The position numbers were made by a program, and so were the translations under genes. Below, piece after piece: positions 1 through 10,470 of a DNA stretch of 64,000 bases (position 1 is its first letter; every line of letters starts with the position of its first letter). The notes under the pieces were generated by a model that was given only the letters and a program-made list of their open reading frames with translations, had not been told where the DNA came from and ran no database searches. The stretch comes from Taiwanofungus camphoratus (Eukaryota; Basidiomycota; Agaricomycetes; Polyporales; Taiwanofungaceae): positions 310,001 through 374,000 of the forward strand of contig CP021220.1 in assembly GCA_003999685.1 (NCBI GenBank), given 5' to 3'.

Positions 1-113
1 GTGTCCTCGAGCAGAGAAAGCATCAACCTATCACACCGTATAAAAGAGATCATTGGAAGATTTACTTACAGAGCGCGGGACTTCTTCCGAAATATGATCT
101 TCTACTGGCAGGC

Positions 114-2018
114 TTGCGAAACGGCTTCATCATCAACATACCTGATATATTGCATACACAAACTCCATCTAACACAGATTCTGTACTTGATTTCTCGCAT
201 GAATTTGAAAATATTGTTGCCACGGAGACAAGAAAAGGCCGATACATTGGTCCATTCTCAAAGGATGCACTTGAGCAGCTTATTGGGCCTTTTCAGACAT
301 CACCGTTCTCTATCATTCCAAAGCCAGGAAAGCCAGGCAAGTATCGGATTGTTCAGAATTTCTCCTTTCCTCGTCGTCCATCCGTTCAATTTCCAAACCC
401 CTCTATCAATTCCACCATTAATTCCGATGACTTTCCGAGCACATGGGGGACCTTCACCATCATTGCGCAACTTATTCGAGGACTACCCCCAGGTTCACAA
501 GCAGCCACACGAGATGTGGCAGAAGCCTATCGCACCATTCCACTTCACTACTCACAGTGGCCAGGATCAGTGGTATGTACAGGAGACAACGAGTTTCGAG
601 TGGACACTTGTGTATCCTTCGGGAGCACACCATCATCAGGAGTATATGGCTATGTTGCAGATGCCGAAAATGATATTTTTAGATCACAAGGGATACTGCC
701 GCTATCGAAATGGGTGGATGATCACCTCTTTGTTCGAATTCTTCGACAGGAGCTTCAGCAATACAACAGTCATCGCAGCGACTTACATCAAAATCCAGCC
801 ACACGAGAACGCCATCATGATGGAGGACGCATCTGGTATGGCACAAAATCCTCAGCCAACAATGTCAGTAGGGAGTCTGATGAAGACTACACTTTCGCAT
901 GCAAAGACCTATCATCATCTTCACCACGAAGCCAGGATGAGGCCAAGTACACCTACAACTTCACTGACATTGACGCCCTTTCAAGTGACCTTGGCATTCC
1001 ATGGGAGCGCAGCAAGGACATTGCCTTCGCATTTACGGCAACATTCATTGGCCTGGTATGGAACCTTACACAAGCGACAGTCAGTCTCGCAGCAACGAAG
1101 ACGGCGAAATACCAACAAGCGATCCGTGATTGGCAACATCAAAGCAGGCATACCCTTCTCGAGGTACAAAGGCTCTACGGCAAGTTGTTACATGCCTGCC
1201 TGGTTGTTCCCAGAGGACGTGCGTATCTCACTGGACTGGAGACCATGCTCGGAATCTGCTCTGATCGCCCTTTCATGCCATACGCACCTGCCAAAGGTGT
1301 CACCGCAGATCTGGAATGGTGGGCTGCCATCCTCAGCCAGGCTGCTCCAGGACCCATACGGTCCATACCAGACAGCAACATCGAGGTCGTCGATATCGGA
1401 GCATTCTCAGATGCCAGTTCAGGCATTGGCATTGGCGTCATCATCAATGGCTGGTGGCGAGCTTGGCGACTTATCCCAGGATGGCAAACATTGGATGGAC
1501 GCAGAGATATTGGATGGGCAGAGGCAGTCGGATTTGAACTTGCAGTACGCACCCTCACCAGGACTCGCGGCTTTACGAGCCATTACAGGATATACGGGGA
1601 CAACCAGGGCGTTGTTGATGGATGGCGAAACAGCCGAAGTCGCAGCAAAGCCATCAATGCCGTTTTCAAAAGAATTCATCAGTACCTCACCGAAGGCAAT
1701 AATCCCGAGTGCATACACACAGCCTACATACCCAGCAAGCACAATCCAGCAGATGCCCCATCTCGGGGTGTCTACTCATCCAAGTCCCTCCTCCTCCCAC
1801 CACTCGAGCTTCCATCAGAACTCGGACGCTTTATTATCGATGCTGAAGAACCCTACACAGCTACAGAGCTACGATGCCTCCGAGAGGGACGTTATCCAAA
1901 AGCGATCGCAAAGTCAATTGCGAACGCTGTCGCAGATACTCGTGCCCGTGAACAATTTGACACGGACGACTTCCGTGACAAGTGCATCTACAGCAGTCTC
2001 CAGGATGACGACCATTGA
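114..2018 (+). CDS. Reverse transcriptase-RNase H frame of the Ngaro-like element
   Basis: This open frame of about 634 residues carries a reverse transcriptase domain in its first half. Visible motifs are SIIPKPGKPGKYRIVQNFS (fingers), TRDVAEAYRTIPLH (first catalytic Asp) and the KWVDDHLF catalytic box. An RNase H domain follows, with AFSDASSG, WAEAVGFELA, YGDNQGVVDGW and HNPADAPSRG carrying the expected acidic and His residues. DIRS-order elements use this domain pair to copy their RNA into DNA. No integrase or aspartic protease is seen in the visible part, which separates it from LTR elements. The frame overlaps the recombinase frame, as is usual in the family. The true start may lie upstream of the first Met. 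Confidence 0.85.
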   Translation: MRNGFIINIPDILHTQTPSNTDSVLDFSHEFENIVATETRKGRYIGPFSKDALEQLIGPFQTSPFSIIPKPGKPGKYRIVQNFSFPRRPSVQFPNPSINSTINSDDFPSTWGTFTIIAQLIRGLPPGSQAATRDVAEAYRTIPLHYSQWPGSVVCTGDNEFRVDTCVSFGSTPSSGVYGYVADAENDIFRSQGILPLSKWVDDHLFVRILRQELQQYNSHRSDLHQNPATRERHHDGGRIWYGTKSSANNVSRESDEDYTFACKDLSSSSPRSQDEAKYTYNFTDIDALSSDLGIPWERSKDIAFAFTATFIGLVWNLTQATVSLAATKTAKYQQAIRDWQHQSRHTLLEVQRLYGKLLHACLVVPRGRAYLTGLETMLGICSDRPFMPYAPAKGVTADLEWWAAILSQAAPGPIRSIPDSNIEVVDIGAFSDASSGIGIGVIINGWWRAWRLIPGWQTLDGRRDIGWAEAVGFELAVRTLTRTRGFTSHYRIYGDNQGVVDGWRNSRSRSKAINAVFKRIHQYLTEGNNPECIHTAYIPSKHNPADAPSRGVYSSKSLLLPPLELPSELGRFIIDAEEPYTATELRCLREGRYPKAIAKSIANAVADTRAREQFDTDDFRDKCIYSSLQDDDH

Positions 2019-2029
2019 TGGTACTCAGC

Positions 2030-3216
2030 GTTTCTCGGCTCCCCTTCCATCATCGACATCTGCATATAACACACCAAAACCATATCGAGTAGGGTTGACT
2101 CCCATACCATCAAACTTGCGTCCCCACTGCCTTGCACGAGATCGGCTACGACTCTGGCGACCATTGACATCGCGCACACCCAAAGATCAGCAAGGGAAGC
2201 CAATCACCATAACAGATGCTGACCTTGACCGGGTGCTAGCAGTCATTACAGTGTCATGGGCACAAGGCACTCGGGAGACGTATGGGGCAGGTCTTCTGGT
2301 ATTTCACGTCTTCTGTGATACTCGCAACATTCCAGAGTCGCAGCGTTGCCCAGCTGGCAATGTTCTTATGTTAGCATTCATTGCAAGTTGTGCAGGAGCA
2401 TATTCAGGCAAGTCGTTAGCCAACTATTTCTATGCAATCAAAGCATGGCATACCCTGCATGGCCAGCCTTGGGAGATGAACCATGCCGAAATGAATGCAG
2501 CGCTCGATGGCGCTACCAAACTTGCTCCACCCACCTCCAGAAGACCGAAGCGTCACCCCTTCACCATTGACTTCATCACCCAGCTTCGGTCAAAACTCGA
2601 TATCACATTACCACTGGACGCAGCAGTTTTCGCATGCCTGACAACGACGTTCTTTAGCATGGCAAGACTAGGTGAATTCACACTAACAAATTCCAAAGCT
2701 TTCGACCACCAGACGCACGTCACACCCAGTGATATCTCGACCAGGCAAGACCGTCATGGCTTGGACGTCACAGTCTTCCATATCCCACGCACCAAAGTCG
2801 CCGCAGTGGAAGGGGAAGATGTCTATTGGGCCACCCAAATGGGACTTGCGGATCCCGCAGCAGCACTCGCAAACCACCTCGCCGTCAACAAACCACCAAG
2901 GGATGGGCCGCTTTTCGCACGACGACATCGACAAGGCATGGAGCCACTTACACGATCGGTTTTTCTGAAACGGCTCAACATTGCAGCGAGCGCGCTTGGA
3001 GTCGAGTCGCTCAAAGGGCACGGCATACGGATTGGAGCTACGCTGGAGTATCTACTTCGGGGAGTACCATTTGATGTTGTCAAATCTCTCGGCCGCTGGA
3101 GCGGAGACAGTTTCACACTTTATCTCCGGCAGCATGCAGTGGTCATGGCACCATATCTGCAAGGCACCCCCATCCTGGAACCCTTCACGCGGTACACCAT
3201 GCCACCTGCTCGATAA
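2030..3216 (+). CDS. Tyrosine recombinase frame of the Ngaro-like element
   Basis: The recombinase domain sits in a frame that is open from the window edge to 3216; only the part after about 2030 reads as recombinase. It starts with a core-binding region around ITDADLDRVLAVITVSWAQG. The catalytic region follows, with an Arg in FFSMARLGEFTL, the HxxR box as HGIRIGATLEYLL, and the Tyr nucleophile in DSFTLYLRQH. Enzymes of this type insert a circular DNA copy by site-specific recombination in place of a DDE integrase. The frame ends about 85 bp before the first 191-bp repeat. It overlaps the reverse transcriptase frame in a different phase. Confidence 0.82.
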
Positions 3217-3301
3217 TAGACCGAGGTACGTTTTCCCGCTCCTAACACAGGGGTATCTAACCTTCGCTTCGACGCGTCGCGAGACTCCTAATTCATGGGA
3301 A

Positions 3302-3492
3302 TCACAGCTCACGTTAGTCTTTCTCCCTTTGCTAGGTTCGGGCTCTTGTTTCGGGTCAAAAAACCTCTGGTTTTTGCCCACATATGCTAATATCACTTAT
3401 CGTTTGTATTGGCGGCTCTGCCGCAACCCATCCTTAATAACAAAGTATTATCCTACTCTCTTTCTCAAATCCACGTACTGGACGTACATAGA
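3302..3492 (+). repeat. Split direct repeat, first copy (B1)
   Basis: This 191-bp segment starts at TCACAGCTCACGTTAG and ends at GACGTACATAGA. It recurs at an offset of 476 bp (3778-3968) with no difference I could see by eye. Its position just after the recombinase frame fits B1 of a Ngaro/PAT-type split repeat. Confidence 0.9.
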
Positions 3493-3777
3493 TCGGCTTC
3501 TAAGCGAGCGCGAGGCACGAGCGCGACCATAGAATATAGTCTACGTACGGATTAGGCAGTGCGACGCGCTCTCTCTTATCCAGCGTCGCACACTGCAAAA
3601 ACACTGCTCGACGACACAGTTCTCAGTCGACAGTGTCGCTTTGAATTTCACCCACCCGCCTCTCCCTTTGGTCAGCAACTTGCATCTTCATCGGTTACAT
3701 TCGGTTTCCTTTTCTCCGACTCGACGCATCTCTCCCGCGACCTACCTGGGGCTAGAGTTGCTGAGGCCCACCCGCCC
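3493..3777 (+). repeat. Presumed A2 segment between the two B repeats
   Basis: A 285-bp non-coding spacer lies between the two 191-bp copies. In the A1-ORFs-B1-A2-B2 layout of Ngaro/PAT elements it should be a direct copy of the element's left end (A1), which lies outside the window. That identity cannot be seen here and is inferred from the layout. Confidence 0.6.
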
Positions 3778-3968
3778 TCACAGCTCACGTTAGTCTTTCT
3801 CCCTTTGCTAGGTTCGGGCTCTTGTTTCGGGTCAAAAAACCTCTGGTTTTTGCCCACATATGCTAATATCACTTATCGTTTGTATTGGCGGCTCTGCCGC
3901 AACCCATCCTTAATAACAAAGTATTATCCTACTCTCTTTCTCAAATCCACGTACTGGACGTACATAGA
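3778..3968 (+). repeat. Split direct repeat, second copy (B2), right end of element
   Basis: This is the second copy of the 191-bp repeat. Homology to the first copy stops at 3968, which I take as the right boundary of the element. Protein-coding sequence of the cyclopropane fatty acid synthase becomes readable directly after it. Confidence 0.9.
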
Positions 3969-5952
3969 CACTTCTATCGCGGCTTTTCACTACTAGTAGC
4001 GACGGCTGGCTTTGGAAATCATTCCTACAATATGGTGAGTCGTCACCGGCACTGCATAATTCCTATATCGAGAATTTGCTGACTCTTGACTTCCTCCCTG
4101 GACAATCTAGCACGCTCGCATGTAATATCAGCCCTGGAGCATGGGATTGTCCAAGGCCAACTACAGCTCCAGGATGCTCATGGAGCATACATGTTTGGCA
4201 CTCCCAAGCTGGATCGCCCGCCGATCTCCTTGACTGTAGTGAACGAAAACTTCTATGCTCGCGTTGTCCTCTCTCTTGACATGGGCCGTAAGGAGTCTTA
4301 GTTCGCCTTATGAAACGTACATAATCTGAATGGATATCAGTCTCTGAAGCATATATGAACTGCGATATAGAAGTGTCCAGTCTGAAGGACATGTTTGATG
4401 TATGTTTGGCTTGAAGGTTCTTTCTGTTGCACCCTTCTATAACTATCGTTGGTTTCAGTTGTATCTGGACAACCGACACAATCTCCGAGAATTATCAACC
4501 ATATTTAGCACCATCACCGCATGGGCGACTGGCCTCGCGATCACCGCTTTGGGGCGTCAAAGTCTGTCTATGGCTTCCCGTAGTGTGGTGAGTGGGATAA
4601 TGCGGCTTGCTAAGATAAATCTTCACTCTTTTTATCAGGTTGAATCGTATGATACGAGCAATGACTTTTTTAAGGTACCTGTCACTTGCAATCGACGTCT
4701 GCGAATCAGAACAACATATGTTCATCTCCTGAACAGTGCCTTCTAAGCGAAGAGATGACGTATTCCTGCGCGATCTGGAGTGAAGAGGAACACGGCGTGC
4801 GCGGGGATCTGACACACGGCTACTCCGAAGATAACCTGCACAATGCGCAGCTGCGCAAGATCCGCTATTTCCTACGCAAGGCCCGGGTCAAGCCTGGCTT
4901 CCGCCTCCTTGAGATCGGGACCGGATGGGGAGCTATGGCCATCGAGGTCTGTCTTATATCAGTTCACACCAAGATTCGTTGATTCGAACTGATCCTGATG
5001 CAGGCGGCTCGGATGGGAGCCAGCGTTGACACCGTCACACTTTCAATTCAGCAGAAGGCTGAAGCGGAAGAGAGGGCTGCCGCGGCCGGCCTCAGCGACC
5101 GGGTGCGAGTCCACTTATTAGATTATCGCCAGCTTCCCGAGTCGTTCAAAGGCGCGTTTGACTCGTTTGTGAGTGTCGAGATGGTCGAGGTCAGCATCTT
5201 CCATGTTTTCCAAACTCTACGTTGTTTCACGTAACTGTCTTTACGTTAGGCAACTGGATTGAGAGATCATCCTACGTATTTCAAGGTCATTGACTGGGCC
5301 TTGAAGCCTGACAAGGGGGCAGCAGTCATCTCGGCTACTGCACAGCCCGAATTCCGGTATTCGAAATTTCAGTATGTGAATTAGTCTGATGTTTTCCACC
5401 AACGTCATTAACACTCGTGTAGACCAGACGATTTTGCTCGTCACTATCATTGGCCAAACACCTTCCTTCCAAATGCTACATACTTCGCCGTGACTGCGCA
5501 GCAGGCCGTACGTGGACGACTGGTGCTGGAAAGCGTGCAAGACCATGGTCCGCGTAAGTCGACTCTCCTACGAGCTGTCATTTTTCTCACGCACAATGAC
5601 TGCATCTAGACTACCCTCGCACTCTGCGAGAATGGGCATGGTCAGCAGTTCTCTCGCACACTCAAGGTTACACAGTTGATAATCTGTCACAGGCGATTTG
5701 AAAAGAACTTTCATGGCGACATTGTGACAAAACTTGTCCAAGAACACCCTGAACTGGAGGATCCCAAGAACCTCGAGGCTTTCAGGCGGAAATGGATGTA
5801 CATGTTTGCATACGCCGCAGCCGGATACGCACGGGCGTACACATCGCTAAATTGTTGGACGTTCGTGAGACCGGTCAGTCATTCGCCCGAGTAGCTGTCG
5901 TCATGGTCTGATCTTTCCGCCACAGGAATATGTCTGTGAGCCTTGCGACTGA
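3969..5952 (+). CDS. Cyclopropane-fatty-acyl-phospholipid synthase, 5'-truncated by the Ngaro element
   Basis: This is a SAM-dependent enzyme that adds a methylene bridge to unsaturated acyl chains of membrane phospholipids. Spliced exons read ARSHVISALEHGIVQG, SEAYMNCDIEVSSLKDMFD, SYDTSNDFFK, LSEEMTYSCAIW and the SAM site LLEIGTGWGAMAIE. They end in AYTSLNCWTFVRP, the family C-terminus. Exons: to 4034, 4111-4287, 4341-4399, 4459-4587, 4639-4674, 4737-4946, 5004-5189, then from 5250 through three or four more. The last exon can end at 5894 unspliced, or at 5952 after one more intron (VRPEYVCEPCD). The frame before the first intron (LLSRLFTTSSDGWLWK) has no Met and meets a stop inside the element, so the start codon is missing. 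A homologue, cfs1 of Coprinopsis, is needed for fruiting. Confidence 0.85.
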
Positions 5953-6239
5953 CGGCATTCTGTGCTTACTGGGATAGTCTTGCCAGGTATAGTATAGAAA
6001 GCTGGTATGCTAGTGAGATATCTTGTCCGACTATGCCTACTCAGATACCCACCTTAGTGGATGTTTTCTCAATCCCATCTACATCCTTGTTATTCAGTAG
6101 AATTCATGCTTTGTCACGGTCTCAGCTCAGTGAGCGACGTGAGATTGCTACTTCCCAAATGTTTTTATCGAGATTGAATTTTCAGGTGGACTAAAACCAT
6201 GAGCACATGCGATGCCCTGCACTACTGACTGTTTTGCAA

Positions 6240-8904
6240 TCATTGTTTCGAAAGTCGCCTCACGAATTCAATCAGAGCGCTATCCAAAAACTAAGTCATC
6301 AACAGAAAGTGAAATTTGACCAAGCGTTCACGTACCGTGTCGGACGCCCGGTGAGACCTTTTTCCAGGTATGCCGAGCCTCGCGTGGCCTGCCATGCTGT
6401 TCGAAAACATTTCAACATTACTGGATCAGAAAGGCTTACCTCCATGGTGCCCGCAATGTCCAAGTGAGCCCACCGCACCGCAGGAACTTCACCCTCCTGC
6501 TCTGGCTCAATCCCTTCCACAAACGCTTTCAGGAACAGGGCGGCAGTACAGCTACCTCCAGGTCTTCCACCCGTCTATAAAAGCAAATACCCCGTACAGG
6601 GACCATTAGCCTGGCGGAAAAAGCAAGCTCAACGTTTCGAATACTCACATTGCATAGATCTGCATTGGACGAGTAGATTTGCGGACCAAATTCCTCGTCG
6701 AGTGGCATCCGCCAGAAACGATCGTGCTCCGCTTGTCCTGCTACGTCTATCTCTTGCCACAGAGAGTCCGAGTTCTGCGAAATCGAGAACCAATATCATC
6801 TCCAAAACTATATCAAGTAAGACATAAAACGAACTGTGAAGACACCCGTGAAGACCTCGCCCAGGGCAATGTCCATCGCACTGTGCAACCGAACAAATGC
6901 ATCAATATAGAAGTTCACCCTCCATGTGGAAAACCATACCCAGTGAGCGTCGCAACGTCGACCACAGTGTGTGGCTTGAAGGCCGTTGTCCCGTAGTATA
7001 GCGCATCTGCAAACCGGTGAGAATACGTTTCTTATTGAGGAATTTGGAACATACCCGCGAGCACCAGACGACCCTCCGCATCCGTGTTGTCAATCTCGAC
7101 CGACTTACCATTCATGGCGTAGATGCTGTTCCATTCGCGTACGCCAGTCATCGGCACTAATTCCTGTCAAATGAAATCTAAAACTCACATGTCTCCGGGC
7201 TTGTTAGCGCTAGGCCCTGGTAGATTCTCACAGAGTGGAGTCAGAACAACGAGGTTCACACTATGTTCCATGCATGCGAGTTGAAGTCAACCCTGTGTAG
7301 TAAAAGTAGAGATGCAAACGCACGGAAGTTTCAACTGCGCAATGGCTAGAGCAGCAGAGCAGGCAGCGGCAGCGCCACCTACAAAAATGACGAAACCCTA
7401 TTCAATTCTGGGCATTAGAGCAAACGCTCCACGCCTGGACTTACCCATATCACCTCGCATGAGCTTCATGCCCTGAGATTATCGAATAAAGCGGGTGGGT
7501 CAGTGGTCAAGGTACCTACGACTACAGACTTACTGCAGAAGGCTTAAGGGAGATGCCTCCCGAGTCGAACGTGATGCCCTTGCCAACGAAGAGTAGCGGT
7601 TGAGAGTCTGCTGATGCGCCATTGTAGTGACTATGAGTGAGAATGAGCACAGTTGAGCAGTAGCGGATGAAACAGATCTGAGAAATGGGCAATTGAAAGA
7701 CAATGCAGACAGAAGCGACCACTTACATCTCAAGGAATTTGGCTGGCTCCGATGTTCCCTTTGTGACCGATAGGAAAGTGCGCTACAGAATCCGGGTTTC
7801 AAATAGTTCAACGCAGAGAAACATTTACAAAGGTCGGCATTCGGGGAAATGAATGGGTTTTCTAAGACTAACCATTCCCTTCTCGGAAGCCCAAGCTAAG
7901 AGTTTAAATGAGTATAATATAATTCATGACACAATACACTGATCTGGGTCTGGAAACACACCTTCATCGTGGACAATCACCTCCACATTCTGTACGCCAG
8001 CAAATTCACTCTTGACGCGCTCTGTGAAGGCCTGATAAAAATATTATGCCAGATGAGTCTCATAACGTAAGGTGCAAGAAACAACACACCGTGGGCGTCA
8101 TCATATTTCCAGGCAGCTCAGACAGCTATGTGGTCACACGAAGAAATCTTGAATGAAAAGGAGCGAAAGCATTGCCCGAGGGAAAATAACGTACTGTCCG
8201 AGCAAGGTTCTGGGCCTTGGCATACACAACACCAGTGTCCCATTCTTTGGACCCGACGATAGGTTCAAATGAGAACTTTTCTGGAACAGGCTCCTTGAGG
8301 TCGGGGCTGAATGGAGAGGGCGGCTTGGTCTTGAGGGAGAAGCCGTACAACGCCAAGTTGGCAGCCACGGCTGAGACTCGGAATTAGACGGCGAGCGCTC
8401 TAAATGGCGCTGACAAGACTTACCTGCAGCATGGGCGTCCGCCGATGCATCTATGTAGACGGTGCTACCCTCGACGCCGTCACCGAGAGCCTTTACCTGT
8501 TTTACAGCACTGCCCACAGCCTTTCTCACGAGCTCCCTCCTCTCATTACCATCTTTCTTAGAGAAATTATCTCCGAGCGACGCAAGAGCCGTCAGATTAT
8601 ATCCCTCTGTGCTGGGCGTATTGTAGAATACGCGTGTAGTGCCTACTTTAGCGGGTTTCACGCCTGTGGCAGCGGAAGACCATAGCTTGGCAGAGTCGAA
8701 GTCGGGAACGGCTTGGGTGGATGGTGCGTTTGGGTCGACAGGTACTACGTAGATGGAGGACATTGATGCACGAAAAGACCGTAAGGGCAGCGGACGGGAC
8801 GACAGCGAGCGTCGTGTGAGCAAGCGACAGCCAGACTGAACGAGCATGAAGTCGGGCAAGAAGATCGCTCTACGACTACAAGTGTACAACCGACAATGAG
8901 TCAT
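6240..8904 (-). CDS. Leucyl aminopeptidase, peptidase family M17
   Basis: This is a two-metal aminopeptidase that frees N-terminal residues from peptides. M17 signatures are clear: [18 protein letters not shown] (metal-binding Lys and Asp), [18 protein letters not shown], and [17 protein letters not shown] with the metal-binding Asp and Glu. Then come ATLTGAMDIALG and [13 protein letters not shown], and the protein ends in [13 protein letters not shown] read about 17 exons, including 8424-8904, 8195-8370, 8090-8125 (36 nt), 7962-8031, 7873-7895 (23 nt), 7727-7782, 7534-7630, 7445-7472 (28 nt), 7324-7378, 7189-7260 and 7055-7125. The 8904 start adds about 47 Arg/Ser-rich residues resembling a mitochondrial presequence. 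A second Met at 8763 ([13 protein letters not shown]) would give a cytosolic form. No break was seen. Confidence 0.9.
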
Positions 8905-9521
8905 TCTTTCGAATCGTCAACTCTGCGCAACAAGTAACTGCAATAGCACGGAGCATTAAATCCTCTGGCGATCATGTTATTCAAATGTCGATTTGCATCA
9001 ACTTCTAGCTGGTCGTCAAAATCATATCAAGTATATATCAGTACGAAACCACGCTGGCAGTGCCGCTTCAAACACGATGAGTAGCGTCAAAGTTCTTTGA
9101 AGGGGCGTAATGTCAGTAAGAAGGACCGCCTGATGTCCATGTCCATCGAATATGCCGTAATTTTCGCTGCTGGACAATAAACACAATATGAAGTGAGCTC
9201 CTCATTCAAATCTATCTCGCATGAACGATAATACTGGCAATCTAAGGGTCTGCCTGCGCAACGACGGCCTGCGGTTCAATCTAGGCCATCCAGAATGTAC
9301 CGCTTGCATAGGCCGCAAATAATACATGCAGGACCATATACCACCCTGCATCGCGCAAACCCATCGCGCGCCTGGTCGACGACCAATGGTGCAGGGCGCC
9401 GTTTAATCAGTGGCGTCTGGGGCCTGTGCTACAAAAGCAGGCTGTGATATCTATGGTTATGTCAAAGTCCGCCGCACAATACCGCAAACTCATAACCTTG
9501 GACATCCCGTGGAGCCGGACA
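8905..9521. other. Intergenic, no gene seen
   Basis: This is the upstream region of the M17 aminopeptidase, running to the first MITE. I see no coding frame with family resemblance and no structured RNA. The part near 8905 should hold the aminopeptidase promoter. Confidence 0.5.
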
Positions 9522-9528
9522 GGTCCAG

Positions 9529-9732
9529 CTCTGTAAAGTTGGCCTTAGTCACCTTTCTGGTAACTAGCATTGCCTAACTTAACTAACTAGTCAAATTTCT
9601 TGCCTCTTGGTGGAATATGAAGCAGTCAGTCACAGGACAGTTGCACACCAGTCAGCTTGTAGTCAACTTGAGTGACTAGTGTATGACTGCCCTGTGACTT
9701 TTGCACCAACTTTGACTACACTTTTTTGAGAG
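9529..9732. mobile_element. MITE copy A (204 bp), 7-bp target duplication GGTCCAG
   Basis: The left end begins CTCTGTAAAG and carries TAGTCAC inside. The right end closes in the imperfect inverse (TGACTACACTTTTTTGAGAG). GGTCCAG flanks it on both sides (9522-9528 and 9733-9739). The interior is full of AGTCA/TGACT words and has no coding frame. The length, imperfect terminal inverted repeats and flanking duplication mark a non-autonomous DNA transposon. Its family resemblance to copy B at 9819 supports the call. Confidence 0.75.
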
Positions 9733-9818
9733 GGTCCAGCATGAGGAATACATTCTAACACATCAGTTCTAGTCAAGAGCAATAAATGCAGAGCAAACCA
9801 TTTCACTTTCAGGTCACT

Positions 9819-10057
9819 CTCTGTAAAAAAGGGATAGTCAACCGTGGTCCCCAAATCGCGCCAGGTGACTATTATTGTGACTAAACCAGGAAGCATAGTC
9901 ATGCATTAGTCGCTCGACCGACCACATACTGACTGATGCGTGACTATTTTCTCCAAATTTAAACAGTGGTAGTCGAGAAATGACTAGTTAGTCAATTGGC
10001 ACAATTTAGGGACTAGGATTGTAACTAGTAGGTTGACTATCGGTTTTTTTTACAGAG
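9819..10057. mobile_element. MITE copy B (239 bp), 7-bp target duplication GGTCACT
   Basis: The termini are CTCTGTAAAAAAGGGATAG at the left, and at the right the inverse of CTCTGTAAAAAAAACCGATAG, with GTCAACC following in both. GGTCACT is duplicated at 9812-9818 and 10058-10064. The ends match copy A closely, so the two belong to one family. No transposase is encoded. A 7-bp duplication is not the usual length for hAT (8), Mutator (9) or Tc1 (TA) elements, so the superfamily is left open. Confidence 0.8.
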
Positions 10058-10064
10058 GGTCACT

Positions 10065-10470
10065 TGTTCCCATATTTTCTGGATCCACTTTTTTGGGAGG
10101 ATTCACCAGAGTTAGTCACAACATAAAGAGTGTCCGATCTTCTCACTTATCTCTGTCTGCACCCCAGACCAAATACCTAAGTACAATCCACAGGAAAAAA
10201 ATTAGTATTGCAGCTGCACTTGAAGACCCGTTAGCAATAGCACAAGGAGGGTCACCTTTTTACTCTCGGGTGAAAGGACACTTATATCAAGGTGTTGCAT
10301 ACAGAATCTCATTTGAACCCATGGAACGGACGCAACAGTCGTAGACACGGATAATTGATTGCGGCAATGAATACTAGAAACGGAGCATAGATGACGACAA
10401 CATTGAACAGCACAATGCGATCATTGCAAACAGGGAGTTCAGCGTTTCCAGATACTCGACAGCGCCACGG
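10065..10470. other. Intergenic, 3' side of the P450
   Basis: No gene is supported here. Scattered AGTCAC words resemble the interior of the neighbouring MITEs and may be a degraded third copy, but no paired ends were found. Confidence 0.4.

Larger units (their letters stand above)
1..3968 (+). mobile_element. Ngaro-like (DIRS-order) tyrosine-recombinase retrotransposon, right part
   Basis: The element encodes a reverse transcriptase with RNase H and, in an overlapping frame, a tyrosine recombinase. This combination defines the DIRS order. After the coding part come a 191-bp repeat (3302-3492), a spacer (3493-3777) and a second copy of the repeat (3778-3968). This B1-A2-B2 order is that of Ngaro/PAT elements with split direct repeats, and Ngaro elements are known from basidiomycetes. 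The left end (A1 and any Gag-like frame) lies outside the window. The visible coding part is open and the two repeat copies look near-identical, so the insertion seems fairly young. Such elements integrate by recombination and leave no target-site duplication. The right end abuts a cyclopropane fatty acid synthase gene. Confidence 0.85.

Noticed and set aside
1-2030. First two thirds of the long frame that contains the recombinase
   Set aside because: It lies opposite the reverse transcriptase phase and reads as low-complexity out-of-frame translation; only the end is recombinase.
3302-3968. Repeats at the element end considered as LTRs
   Set aside because: The element has a tyrosine recombinase and no integrase seen. 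Two close copies on one side with a spacer fit split direct repeats, not LTRs.
10033-10344. 103-codon open frame overlapping the right end of MITE B
   Set aside because: It starts inside the MITE terminal repeat, has no family resemblance and no splice partners; read as chance.
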